Source of the DNA: Leptospira_A soteropolitanensis
Lineage (GTDB): Bacteria; Spirochaetota; Leptospiria; Leptospirales; Leptospiraceae
Assembly: GCF_026151335.1 (NCBI RefSeq)
Contig: NZ_JAMQPP010000008.1
DNA length: 64,000 nt
Direction: 5' to 3' (one strand)
Positions within the stretch are counted from its first letter, which is position 1. Each line of letters begins with the position of its first letter. Positions 9,187 to 17,311 of the stretch are shown one piece after another. The notes under the pieces are model-generated. The model was not told the origin of the DNA and ran no database searches. It saw nothing but the letters and a program-made list of their open reading frames with translations. The position numbers and the translations under genes are program-made.

Positions 9187-10433
9187 GTTATTTAGAAAAA
9201 CAAGATCCAGAAGTTTACTCCGCACTAAAAAAAGAAGACGAACGCCAAGAACATTCTCTCGAGATGATTGCTAGTGAAAACTTTGTTTCACGCCCGGTGC
9301 TCGAAGCTTACCACTCCACACTTACAAACAAATATGCAGAAGGATATCCTGGAAAACGTTACTACAACGGCTGTGAAAACGCAGACAAGGTAGAACAAAT
9401 CGCCATTGAACGAGCAAAAAAAATGTTTGGTGCAGAATATGCCAATGTGCAACCACATAGCGGGGCTCAGGCGAATATGGCAGTGTTTCTTGCCACTCTC
9501 GAACCAGGGGATAGTTTCCTTGGAATGAACTTAGCACATGGCGGCCACCTAACACATGGTAGTGCAGTTAATATCAGTGGAAAGTATTTTAAACCAATTC
9601 CTTATGGTGTGGATGAAAAAACAGAAACCATCAATTATGATGAAGTGGCAAAACTTGCGAAAGAACATAAACCTAAACTAATCGTAGTTGGTGCCTCTGC
9701 TTATCCAAGAACCATTGATTTTAATAAGTTTCGCGATATTGCCAATGGAATTGGCGCCAAAATCATGGCCGATATTGCCCATATCTCTGGTCTTGTAGTT
9801 GCCGGTGAACATCCAAGTCCTATTGGAGTTTGTGATTTCGTAACCACGACTACTCACAAAACACTACGTGGACCTAGAGGAGGACTTATCCTTTCCTCAG
9901 CCGAACATGAAAAGATTTTAAACTCAAGAGTATTCCCTGGAATTCAAGGGGGACCACTGATGCATGTCATTGCTGCCAAAGCAGTTGCCTTCGGAGAAGC
10001 ACTTCAGCCAGATTACAAAACGTATATCCAACAAGTGGTAAAGAATGCAAAAGTTCTTGCAGATACATTTCAAAAACGTGGTTTCCGTGTGGTCTCCGGT
10101 GGAACGGACAATCATATTGTTCTTCTTGATGTATCTGTCAAAGGTCTCACTGGAAATGATGCCGCAAACGGTTTGGATCATGTTGGAGTGACAGTGAATA
10201 AAAACGCCATTCCTTTTGATAAAAATCCACCTGCTGTAGCTTCAGGAATCAGACTAGGAACACCAGCTCTCACCACTCGCGGCTTGAAAGAAAAAGAAAT
10301 CGAAGCAGTAGGAAATCTAATTTGTGATTATTTAGATCATTTTGGTGATTCTACTTGGGAATCCAAAGTAAAAGCTGGAGTCAAAGAAATCACTTCCGCT
10401 TTCCCAATGAAAAATTTCCGACTCGAAGACTAA
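9183..10433 (+). CDS. glyA: Serine hydroxymethyltransferase
   Basis: Cytosolic PLP enzyme interconverting serine and glycine while charging tetrahydrofolate with a one-carbon unit. The 416-residue length is standard. Family hallmarks are SENFVSRPVLEAYHS near the N-terminus, YAEGYPGKRYYNGC (51-64), the PLP-stacking region MADIAHISGLV (195-205), and the Schiff-base lysine Lys226 in TTTTHKTLRGPRGG. The ATG overlaps the stop of the lipoate-ligase-like gene by 4 nt, indicating coupled translation. Its stop overlaps by 4 nt the stop of the convergent NRDE gene. Confidence 0.98.
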   Translation: MSYLEKQDPEVYSALKKEDERQEHSLEMIASENFVSRPVLEAYHSTLTNKYAEGYPGKRYYNGCENADKVEQIAIERAKKMFGAEYANVQPHSGAQANMAVFLATLEPGDSFLGMNLAHGGHLTHGSAVNISGKYFKPIPYGVDEKTETINYDEVAKLAKEHKPKLIVVGASAYPRTIDFNKFRDIANGIGAKIMADIAHISGLVVAGEHPSPIGVCDFVTTTTHKTLRGPRGGLILSSAEHEKILNSRVFPGIQGGPLMHVIAAKAVAFGEALQPDYKTYIQQVVKNAKVLADTFQKRGFRVVSGGTDNHIVLLDVSVKGLTGNDAANGLDHVGVTVNKNAIPFDKNPPAVASGIRLGTPALTTRGLKEKEIEAVGNLICDYLDHFGDSTWESKVKAGVKEITSAFPMKNFRLED

Positions 10434-11233
10434 CTCTCGCTAAACTCAATAACCTCTCTCCGTTCCGAATATTCATTAGAAAGCGGATCGGGGAAGGTTC
10501 GTTCCAACATTTCTGCACCATTTTTCCCATAAAACAAAACTGTAGAAGCACGGGTTCCGTAACCTGGGACACGAATTCGTATAGACGATAAATATCTTTC
10601 TCGTTCCAAACCAATCCCAGTATCGGGCAGAAGAGAATCTTCTTTCACGAGATCCGTGTTTGCCAAAAGTCTAAAGAATTCCAAGGTAACCAAGGTACGC
10701 CAATTCTCATTCATTGGAAAAGAATCAAACACCTGTTCTACGCTAGCTTTGAGTTTAGCGGTCTTTGGCCAAACGGTATTCCAATTTGCATTACTGACAG
10801 CATGAAACCCCGGTTCTAAATCATAGGACTGTAAAGGATCTCCTCCCACATAACTGGCAACCTTCCCATCAAAAACAAATAAATTAAAACCCTCATAATC
10901 AAGTGCCGTTTTTAAAACTTCTTCTTTGTATTGGTTGGCACTAAAGCCTATAGGTGATTTTAAAAAATCTAAAACAAGTCCACCTCTTGACTTTGGTTTT
11001 GGATGAGGAGTTTTCTTAAAATTTCTAACATTGGTAAGAAAGGCCACTTTTCCCAAATGATTTGTACCAAGCCAAGTTCCGCCGGCTTTTAAATCCTTCC
11101 CCGCAATCATTTTCGGATATGTATCCCAAGTGTGGATTGGCTCTGTCGGCCTCTCAAAAAATTCATCTCTATTGGAAACTATGACGAGCGGAAAATCAGG
11201 ATGAACCCGATAGGCAATCACAACTAAGCACAT
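10430..11233 (-). CDS. NRDE (TANGO2) family protein
   Basis: The frame is open from 11311, but TANGO2/NRDE proteins start with Met-Cys, and the ATG at 11233 gives MCLVVIAYRVHPDFPLVIV, followed by the namesake SNRDEF motif. The product has 267 residues with the usual GGTWLG motif near 60 and the VTNVRN-type strand (FLTNVRNF). The N-terminal cysteine suggests an Ntn-hydrolase-like arrangement; cellular roles of the family are poorly defined (haem and lipid handling have been proposed in eukaryotes). It is convergent with glyA, sharing 4 nt at the stops. Confidence 0.87.
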   Translation of the reverse strand: MCLVVIAYRVHPDFPLVIVSNRDEFFERPTEPIHTWDTYPKMIAGKDLKAGGTWLGTNHLGKVAFLTNVRNFKKTPHPKPKSRGGLVLDFLKSPIGFSANQYKEEVLKTALDYEGFNLFVFDGKVASYVGGDPLQSYDLEPGFHAVSNANWNTVWPKTAKLKASVEQVFDSFPMNENWRTLVTLEFFRLLANTDLVKEDSLLPDTGIGLERERYLSSIRIRVPGYGTRASTVLFYGKNGAEMLERTFPDPLSNEYSERREVIEFSES

Positions 11234-11324
11234 GTCCTGTAAATGCCTGAAAAAAACGGCAAAATAAAGCGAAAAACTTGGGAAATATTTAGATTGAACG
11301 CCAAAAACCATAATAAATCATGAT

Positions 11325-11948
11325 TTGCATTACGATATGAAAGCATTGGAAGCCACAAAAGCCGTCTCAATTTTCCAACAATCCGTTCTAGATTGGCATA
11401 AAAAAGAAGCCCCGCACCCCAATCCTTATCCAGAAGGAAGTTTAGAGTCTACTCTCTACCAAAAAAACCACATCGATACCATCCAGTGGCATATTGAAGA
11501 TGAAATCCGAAGGCCGGATATTGCTTTGGAAGAGGTTGTGGCTCTCAAACGAAAGATAGACAAATTAAACCAAGACAGAACTGATCTTGTGGAAAAACTC
11601 GATGACTTCGTAATCGATATGTTTCGATCTGTCACCCCAAAACCAGATGCAAGGTTAAATTCGGAATCACCAGCTTGGTTACTCGACAGAATGAGCATCT
11701 TGGAATTGAAAATCTATCATATGGAAGAACAGGTTTCTAGAAAAGATGCCTCCGCGACCAAGGAACATATTGCAAAATGCCAAGCCAAATTGGATGTTCT
11801 CCTAGACCAAAGAGAAGATCTTAAAAAATGTTTGGATGAACTATTTTCTGATTACTCACTAGGAATTAAAAAAGTAAAAGTTTATCGTCAAATGAAGATG
11901 TACAATGACCAAAACCTAAACCCATCTTTGTATAAGAATCAGAAATGA
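11325..11948 (+). CDS. DUF4254 domain protein
   Basis: A 207-residue, highly charged helical protein. The segment WHIEDEIRRPDI followed by VALKRKIDKLNQDRTDLVEKLDDF and the later LELKIYHMEEQ/CQAKLDVLLDQREDL helices match the DUF4254 family as I know it. The heptad pattern suggests a helical bundle or coiled coil. The next gene, a GT9 glycosyltransferase, starts within its stop (4-nt overlap), and this pairing suggests a role in lipopolysaccharide or other glycan assembly. Start could be the ATG at 11325 or the one four codons later at 11337; neither has a clear Shine-Dalgarno. Confidence 0.8.
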   Translation: MHYDMKALEATKAVSIFQQSVLDWHKKEAPHPNPYPEGSLESTLYQKNHIDTIQWHIEDEIRRPDIALEEVVALKRKIDKLNQDRTDLVEKLDDFVIDMFRSVTPKPDARLNSESPAWLLDRMSILELKIYHMEEQVSRKDASATKEHIAKCQAKLDVLLDQREDLKKCLDELFSDYSLGIKKVKVYRQMKMYNDQNLNPSLYKNQK

Positions 11949-13003
11949 CGAACCTCTTAGTATTAAGATTTTCTGCAATGGGTGACGTGGCATTAATGAC
12001 ACCCGCACTGATTGCCATTGCAGCAAAATATTCAAATATTCAACTTACAGTTGTTACAAGAGGAAACTTCGCACCGTTTTTTTATAATATCCCCAATTTG
12101 AATGTTCTTGGAATGAACCTAAAAAAATACAAAGGTATTCTAGGTCTCGTTCGAATGTATCGTGACATCGCAAAACTAGGACCATTCGGACATGTTATCG
12201 ACTTACATGGTTCGGTTCGTTCAAGGTTCATCGCTTTTTTATTTCGAAGCCAAGGAGTCCCATACTCCAAAATCATCAAAGGCCGTAGGGAAAAATTAGC
12301 TCAAACAAGACGTTATAATAAAAAATTAAACCAACTTCCTCATACTGTTGAACGTTATTTAAATGTATTTCGTAAAGCAGGATTTGATGCCCCTATTCGC
12401 AAAGGTCCTTGGCTTAATGTGGATGGGGAATCAAAAATGTTCGCAAAAGATTTTCTCAAATCCATTGGGATTGATAAAAAAGAAGGACAATGGTTTGGAT
12501 TTGCTCCTTTTGCGGGACATGCACTTAAAGAATGGAGTTTTGAAAAATGTAAACGCCTCGTCGAAGTTCTGTTAGATGAATTTCCGGACTGTAATGTATT
12601 CCTGTTTGGCGGGAAAGACGAAGCAAAAGAATTAGAAATCCTTAGAAACGGACATAAACGTGCTCATATCGTCCAAGGTGGAAATTTGGGAATCCGAGGT
12701 GAACTCGGGATCATGGATAGGTTAGATGTTATGATTGGTATGGATAGCTCCAACGTTCATATTGCTGCTCTTCTCAAAAAACCAGTGATTGGAATTTATG
12801 GTACCACACACCCACTTTCAGGATTTGGTCCTTTTGCCCAAGAGGATTCAGGAGTTTTACAAGTGGATTTACCTTGTCGCCCTTGTTCTATTTACGGAAA
12901 CACGAAATGTTGGCGTGGAGACCATGCTTGTATGGAACTAATCGACCCACTTGACGTTGTTAGACGAATTAGGCTCATTCAAAACGTAAATACTCTTTGG
13001 TAA
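11945..13003 (+). CDS. Glycosyltransferase family 9 (heptosyltransferase-like)
   Basis: GT-B fold enzyme of the ADP-heptose:LPS heptosyltransferase family, acting on lipid-linked sugars at the cytoplasmic face of the inner membrane. The 352 residues open with LLVLRFSAMGDVALMTPAL, the classic GT9 N-terminus, and continue with VIDLHGSVRSR. The C-terminal nucleotide-sugar half has LFGGKDEAKELE, then DVMIGMDSSNVHIAALLKKPVIGIYG near 258-283 and GPFAQEDSG. A cysteine-rich patch (PCRPCSIYGNTKC) near the C-terminus is common in this family. Translationally coupled to the DUF4254 gene. Donor and acceptor are unknown. Confidence 0.92.
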   Translation: MTNLLVLRFSAMGDVALMTPALIAIAAKYSNIQLTVVTRGNFAPFFYNIPNLNVLGMNLKKYKGILGLVRMYRDIAKLGPFGHVIDLHGSVRSRFIAFLFRSQGVPYSKIIKGRREKLAQTRRYNKKLNQLPHTVERYLNVFRKAGFDAPIRKGPWLNVDGESKMFAKDFLKSIGIDKKEGQWFGFAPFAGHALKEWSFEKCKRLVEVLLDEFPDCNVFLFGGKDEAKELEILRNGHKRAHIVQGGNLGIRGELGIMDRLDVMIGMDSSNVHIAALLKKPVIGIYGTTHPLSGFGPFAQEDSGVLQVDLPCRPCSIYGNTKCWRGDHACMELIDPLDVVRRIRLIQNVNTLW

Positions 13004-13050
13004 TTTTAGTAAAAACAAATCGTCTTTTAGCAAAACAATAGGAGATATTT

Positions 13051-14061
13051 ATGCAATTCATAAAAAAGATTACTTCTCCTAAATCGATAATGAGTTACCT
13101 GGCAATTTGTTTGTTTCTATTTTCCCAAGGTCTTCTTACCCAAGAATTTTCATCTGAGTTTCAAGAAGCTTACCTTCCTTCTCCTAACAAAGCAGATTAC
13201 GAAGAACAAATTAAATGCCAGGACTTATTTTGCAAAAAGATTCCATACTCGAAAGATGGGAAGTATTTGTCCGAAGTCTGGGAAGAACTAGGAAAAAACG
13301 GCGGTAAGGTGGTCATTGACTTTTTGGATCACCCTCTTTCTTTAAGCGATTCCCAAATGGATGATGTCACCGAATATCTACGTGAAATTGCTAAAAGAGA
13401 TGGACATGTCAGCTTAGAACCATTTTATATTGCCACACGGGGCATTGGATTCACAGACGTTCCTATCATCAAAGACCTTTTCGGATTAAGTTATAATTTA
13501 TACAAAAGGATTCGCTCGGCGATTAAATTCAGCAGAATGGGACATTACAATGCGAAAGTCCTTTACCATCCTAGTTCCGGAAAAGTATTACAGATTCTTT
13601 TCTTTCATAAAAATTACGGAAATTTATGTGATACAGTATATTCTACATGCGATCGAATCGAATATATAGATGATGAATTATTTGATAAACAATTGTCTTT
13701 AAAACTAAGCGAAACACAAACCAAAAGAATCGAAATTCGCTTTACACAAACCCCAGCTGTCCTTCCACAAATGAAATTGGACATTGGAAATTTACTCGAT
13801 ACAAATCGTTCAGCAAGACTTTATAAATGGCTGATCATTACTAAAAAAACCGAAACAAAAACAGTGACTCGAGAAAGATTTCTTGGAGTAGAACTAGCCA
13901 TCAAAGTATTAGATTATACGCTTAGCGCCTATGAAATTGTAGAAGCCATTCAACTTTATATGCCGGCGCGTACCAAACAAGCAGAAGTTGTTTATGAAGA
14001 TAAAGAAGAAGGTCGAATCCTTAAATCGGTGGTATTTTATCCGATTGTGAATCAAGAATAG
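13051..14061 (+). CDS. Exported protein of unknown function
   Basis: I do not recognise a domain. The 336 residues carry an N-terminal signal segment (SIMSYLAICLFLFSQGLLT) with probable cleavage near TQEF, so the protein is likely periplasmic or surface-exposed. A Shine-Dalgarno (TAGGAGA) lies 6 nt before the ATG. Four cysteines (CQDLFC around 55-60; LCDTVYSTC near 193-201) could form disulfides. Its last 41 nt overlap the end of the convergent membrane-protein gene, so the two stops lie inside each other's coding sequence. Confidence 0.75.
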   Translation: MQFIKKITSPKSIMSYLAICLFLFSQGLLTQEFSSEFQEAYLPSPNKADYEEQIKCQDLFCKKIPYSKDGKYLSEVWEELGKNGGKVVIDFLDHPLSLSDSQMDDVTEYLREIAKRDGHVSLEPFYIATRGIGFTDVPIIKDLFGLSYNLYKRIRSAIKFSRMGHYNAKVLYHPSSGKVLQILFFHKNYGNLCDTVYSTCDRIEYIDDELFDKQLSLKLSETQTKRIEIRFTQTPAVLPQMKLDIGNLLDTNRSARLYKWLIITKKTETKTVTRERFLGVELAIKVLDYTLSAYEIVEAIQLYMPARTKQAEVVYEDKEEGRILKSVVFYPIVNQE

Positions 14062-14656
14062 ATTCGGTTTTTGTTTTCCTTACCTTTACCATCACGACAA
14101 AAACCACACAAGCGATTCCTGCGGAACCAGGAAAGAGTAAGGTGGTTATATTCCATTCCGCTAATGCAATCATTGCTAATAAATTTCGAAATAGAAAAAT
14201 AAGATAAAATCCTAATGGTTCTGAATTAGGATGAACATATCCCTTTCGAAAGGTGGGAATAAAACCTAAAATATCAGCGAGAGATAAAACTAAAACAGCC
14301 GCAAGTGGACTTGAAAAATAAAACCAAAACGGCAAACTAGAGAGTGCTAAACCAAAGAAAAACCAATCTGATTTTGTGATATCAATATCGCCTCGTTTGT
14401 GATAGGAGAAAAAGGCAACAAGAAAGGTAATGATACCAGAAACACCAATGGGGATACTGCCTATACCTCCGTTCCCTGCTACTTGTGCAAAAAACACAAT
14501 GAAGGTGGTTACTCCCCAAATGATCCAAGAAAATACATGTGGTCGTACTGATCCTTTTCGAATTCCTCTAATGTAAGGTACATAAGCATAAAAGGTTAAA
14601 AAAATAGCTACACATGTAAGTATAGACCGTATCTCCCAAGAAAGGATTTTAATCAT
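14021..14656 (-). CDS. Multi-pass membrane protein with PQ-loop-like repeats
   Basis: The 211 residues form about seven hydrophobic helices. Two repeats look alike: FYAYVPYIRGIRKGSVRPHVFSWIIWG near 23-49 and ADILGFIPTFRKGYVHPNSEP near 130-150, each with a proline-containing helix end followed by a basic (R/K)xGxxxP turn. This is reminiscent of PQ-loop/SWEET-type half transporters, though I would not assign a substrate. The ATG overlaps the stop of the upstream GT4 gene by 4 nt, so it is co-translated with that glycosyltransferase. Confidence 0.72.
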   Translation of the reverse strand: MIKILSWEIRSILTCVAIFLTFYAYVPYIRGIRKGSVRPHVFSWIIWGVTTFIVFFAQVAGNGGIGSIPIGVSGIITFLVAFFSYHKRGDIDITKSDWFFFGLALSSLPFWFYFSSPLAAVLVLSLADILGFIPTFRKGYVHPNSEPLGFYLIFLFRNLLAMIALAEWNITTLLFPGSAGIACVVFVVMVKVRKTKTESILDSQSDKIPPI

Positions 14657-15942
14657 TGCATAAAATCAAAAAACAAATCAAAGATATTTGTTTTTTTTAC
14701 TTTTCCTTTCATTGCTTCCACAACTTTTACGTAAACTTCTTCCATTGCATCCACACATTTTTCCATTTCATGTCCTGATGCAATTTGAAGTGAATTCTTA
14801 GAGAACTTGGCATACTCTTCAGGATTACGAACGATTTCAAGGGCACCTTGTGCGATTCCTTTTGCATCGAAAGATTTGGCAATGTAACCATTTTCGCCAT
14901 GTCGAATCAGTTCCGGCAAGGCAAATGCATCCACTCCTACAGCAGGCAATCCACAAGCAATGGCTTCCAAAACAACAAGGCCTTGTGTCTCCATAGTAGA
15001 AGCAGTTAAAAACACATCATACTTGGGATATTCTTCATGTAACACAGCATTGGGGATAAATCCTTTAAAGTTTACAACATCCTTTAGGCCTAAATGTTCT
15101 GCTTGTCTTTGCAAAGACGGAATGGCCGGGCCTTCTCCGATAATTGTCAAAGTTGCTTTAGGAAAATATTCATGAATGGTTTTAAAGGCATTGAGAACCA
15201 CATCGCAATTTTTTTCATAGGAGATTCGACCTACATGCAAAAACTTTGGAGCATCCCCACCTGTATACGTTTTTGGAGTCCCCTGAAATCTTTTTAAATC
15301 CATCCCATTAGAAACAACAGTAATCGGTCTTGTAATTCCATATTCGATCAACTGTTCTTTGATGAGGTGGCTCGGCGAAATCACTACATCGCATCTGTTA
15401 TAGATATCATTACATATTTTCAGGATAATTTTTTTACGAATATTAAAGTTATCAAATTTTACAATTTTGTCTAGTTCATCAATGTTTAGTTTTTTCTTAA
15501 ACTTGTTTGCTTTAAAAAAAAGTTTATCGAGTTTGAACAAACGGTAAAATGATACATACATTTCCTGCTCTGCCATAAGCGTATGATAAGTTCCGATGGT
15601 AGGAACACCGAATCTTTCAGCGGCATTCACCGCATAAAGTCCCAAAAGTCCAGGAGTATGGATGTGAATGAGATCGGGTTTAAAATCTTCAATGATCCGT
15701 TTGATTTTTCCGGGAGAAGGCAAAACCACTTTAATATCGGGGTAACTTGGCAGGTATCCAGAACGAAATCGAACCACTTGGATATTGTCAGTCATACGAT
15801 CAAAATCCCCGTCTCCATATTTGGGAGCACAAATACAAAATTCATGGCCTCGCATAGCCAAAAGTTCTGAAAAATTTTTAATAGAAACAGCGACCCCGTC
15901 GGTTTTTGGCAAAAAAGTATCGGAAAAATATAAGACTCGCAA
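14653..15942 (-). CDS. Glycosyltransferase family 4
   Basis: GT-B glycosyltransferase of 429 residues. The N-terminal acceptor domain begins MRVLYFSDTFLPKTDGVAVS with the glycine/valine turn typical of GT4 enzymes and contains DLIHIHTPGLLGLYAV. The donor domain shows PITVVSNGMDLKRF, FLHVGRISYEKNCDVVLNAF, the EGP loop (IIGEGPAIPSL) and the E(x7)E-type nucleotide-sugar motif in TMETQGLVVLEAIACGLPAVG. The pattern is closest to diacylglycerol glucosyltransferases and mannosyltransferases. It is coupled to the downstream PQ-loop-like membrane protein and divergent from the O-antigen-ligase-like gene, placing it in a glycolipid/LPS context. Confidence 0.9.
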   Translation of the reverse strand: MRVLYFSDTFLPKTDGVAVSIKNFSELLAMRGHEFCICAPKYGDGDFDRMTDNIQVVRFRSGYLPSYPDIKVVLPSPGKIKRIIEDFKPDLIHIHTPGLLGLYAVNAAERFGVPTIGTYHTLMAEQEMYVSFYRLFKLDKLFFKANKFKKKLNIDELDKIVKFDNFNIRKKIILKICNDIYNRCDVVISPSHLIKEQLIEYGITRPITVVSNGMDLKRFQGTPKTYTGGDAPKFLHVGRISYEKNCDVVLNAFKTIHEYFPKATLTIIGEGPAIPSLQRQAEHLGLKDVVNFKGFIPNAVLHEEYPKYDVFLTASTMETQGLVVLEAIACGLPAVGVDAFALPELIRHGENGYIAKSFDAKGIAQGALEIVRNPEEYAKFSKNSLQIASGHEMEKCVDAMEEVYVKVVEAMKGKVKKTNIFDLFFDFMQ

Positions 15943-15990
15943 CTGTTACCTCTTTACAAATTGGAGAAAAGCATTAGTCTCATCCAAAGT

Positions 15991-17307
15991 ATGTTTTACC
16001 GAATCTATCGTTCGTTTCTAACCTTGTCCATCATTTCCTGTGCCCTTTCCGTTTCCTTAAGCCAACTTTTCTTACTCCTCTCTTTTGTTTTTTTTCTCTT
16101 TCTTCCCGAAAAACCAAAACTAGGAAGCCAGTTGGTAAAGATTCTCTTCTTATTTTACGTTTGGCAAATTGTAACAGTTTTGTATCATTTCGCGGGCTCT
16201 GGATTTGATTTCAATTCCATCAAACATGCATTCCGTGACGAAATGAAAGATATTTTCCTTGTCACTGCTTTTGTTTCCGTTCAAGGGATAAAACCTGAAG
16301 ATAAAAAATATTTATATAAAACATTTTTTATCTTTGCTTTAGTAATTGTGATAACTGGATTTATCTCTATTTTTTCAATGACAAGACTTTCTCGTTTAAT
16401 TTCCGATTTATACAAAACTTCCGCTTCTTGGCCTTATCAACATCACTATGGTAAAATCTCCAATATAAACATTTACCTTCCCATAGGCCTTATGAATACC
16501 CATCTTACTTTCGGAGGATTACTTGCTTTTATCTTCCCAGGTTTTGTATTTCGATTGTATGACTCTTGGCATAAAAAAGAATCTTTATCTAGAATTTCTA
16601 TCAATGCAATATTACTTTTATTGGTTTCTATAGTGTTTTTATTTAATAATGCAAGATCATCTCTTCTTGGGGCAGTTGTGAGCACTTTATTCGGCGTATA
16701 CATTCTTATTTTTATCGATAAAGATATCTCTAAAAAAATGCTAAAACGGATCGGAGTCTTTATTATACTACTGATTATTATTGTTTCTATTGGGTATAAA
16801 ACAACAAATGCAGTCAAACGAGTCGTAGACCCTTTGTTTGGTGGAGAAAAGCACACAGATTCTGGTAGAACCTTTATCTGGGATTCCACCTTTCCTCTGA
16901 TAGAAAAGAATCCTATCTTTGGCATTGGATCAGGAAACTACCAAAAAGAAATCGAAATTGCGAGAAAAGAAAAGGAAAAAGAGCACAAAGAGCTTAGTTT
17001 CTTTTATGAGGTCACTCAAAGAGGGCATGCCCACAATGATTACTTCCACTTAACTGCCGTATATGGAGCTCCTCAAGGAATTTTGTATCTTCTTTTATTT
17101 GCAGCGATACTTTACACTCTCTTAAATGGAAACATTCCCAAAGAAATTAGATTTATGACTTATGGGTTAGTAGGATTTTTCTTTTCTGGTCTTTTGCAAT
17201 GTTATTTTCAAGATGATGAAGTATTGATTGTGTTTTACTTTTTACTTGGGTATCTTAACCTTTACGCCGAGTCCAATAATAAAAACGAATTAAAACTAGA
17301 AGGATAA
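15991..17307 (+). CDS. O-antigen ligase-like membrane protein (Wzy_C domain)
   Basis: Polytopic membrane protein of about 438 residues of the O-antigen ligase/polymerase superfamily, which transfers undecaprenyl-linked glycans to lipid A-core or other acceptors on the periplasmic side. About ten membrane helices are visible. The large periplasmic loop carries the diagnostic segment SGRTFIWDSTFPLIEKNPIFGIG followed by RGHAHNDYFHLTAVYG, including the catalytic-type histidine of HND. The frame can start at a TTG at 15961, but the ATG at 15991 is preferred; neither has a strong ribosome site. It is followed 4 nt later by the GH5 gene, with which it probably shares a transcript. Confidence 0.88.
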   Translation: MFYRIYRSFLTLSIISCALSVSLSQLFLLLSFVFFLFLPEKPKLGSQLVKILFLFYVWQIVTVLYHFAGSGFDFNSIKHAFRDEMKDIFLVTAFVSVQGIKPEDKKYLYKTFFIFALVIVITGFISIFSMTRLSRLISDLYKTSASWPYQHHYGKISNINIYLPIGLMNTHLTFGGLLAFIFPGFVFRLYDSWHKKESLSRISINAILLLLVSIVFLFNNARSSLLGAVVSTLFGVYILIFIDKDISKKMLKRIGVFIILLIIIVSIGYKTTNAVKRVVDPLFGGEKHTDSGRTFIWDSTFPLIEKNPIFGIGSGNYQKEIEIARKEKEKEHKELSFFYEVTQRGHAHNDYFHLTAVYGAPQGILYLLLFAAILYTLLNGNIPKEIRFMTYGLVGFFFSGLLQCYFQDDEVLIVFYFLLGYLNLYAESNNKNELKLEG

Positions 17308-17311
17308 ATCG

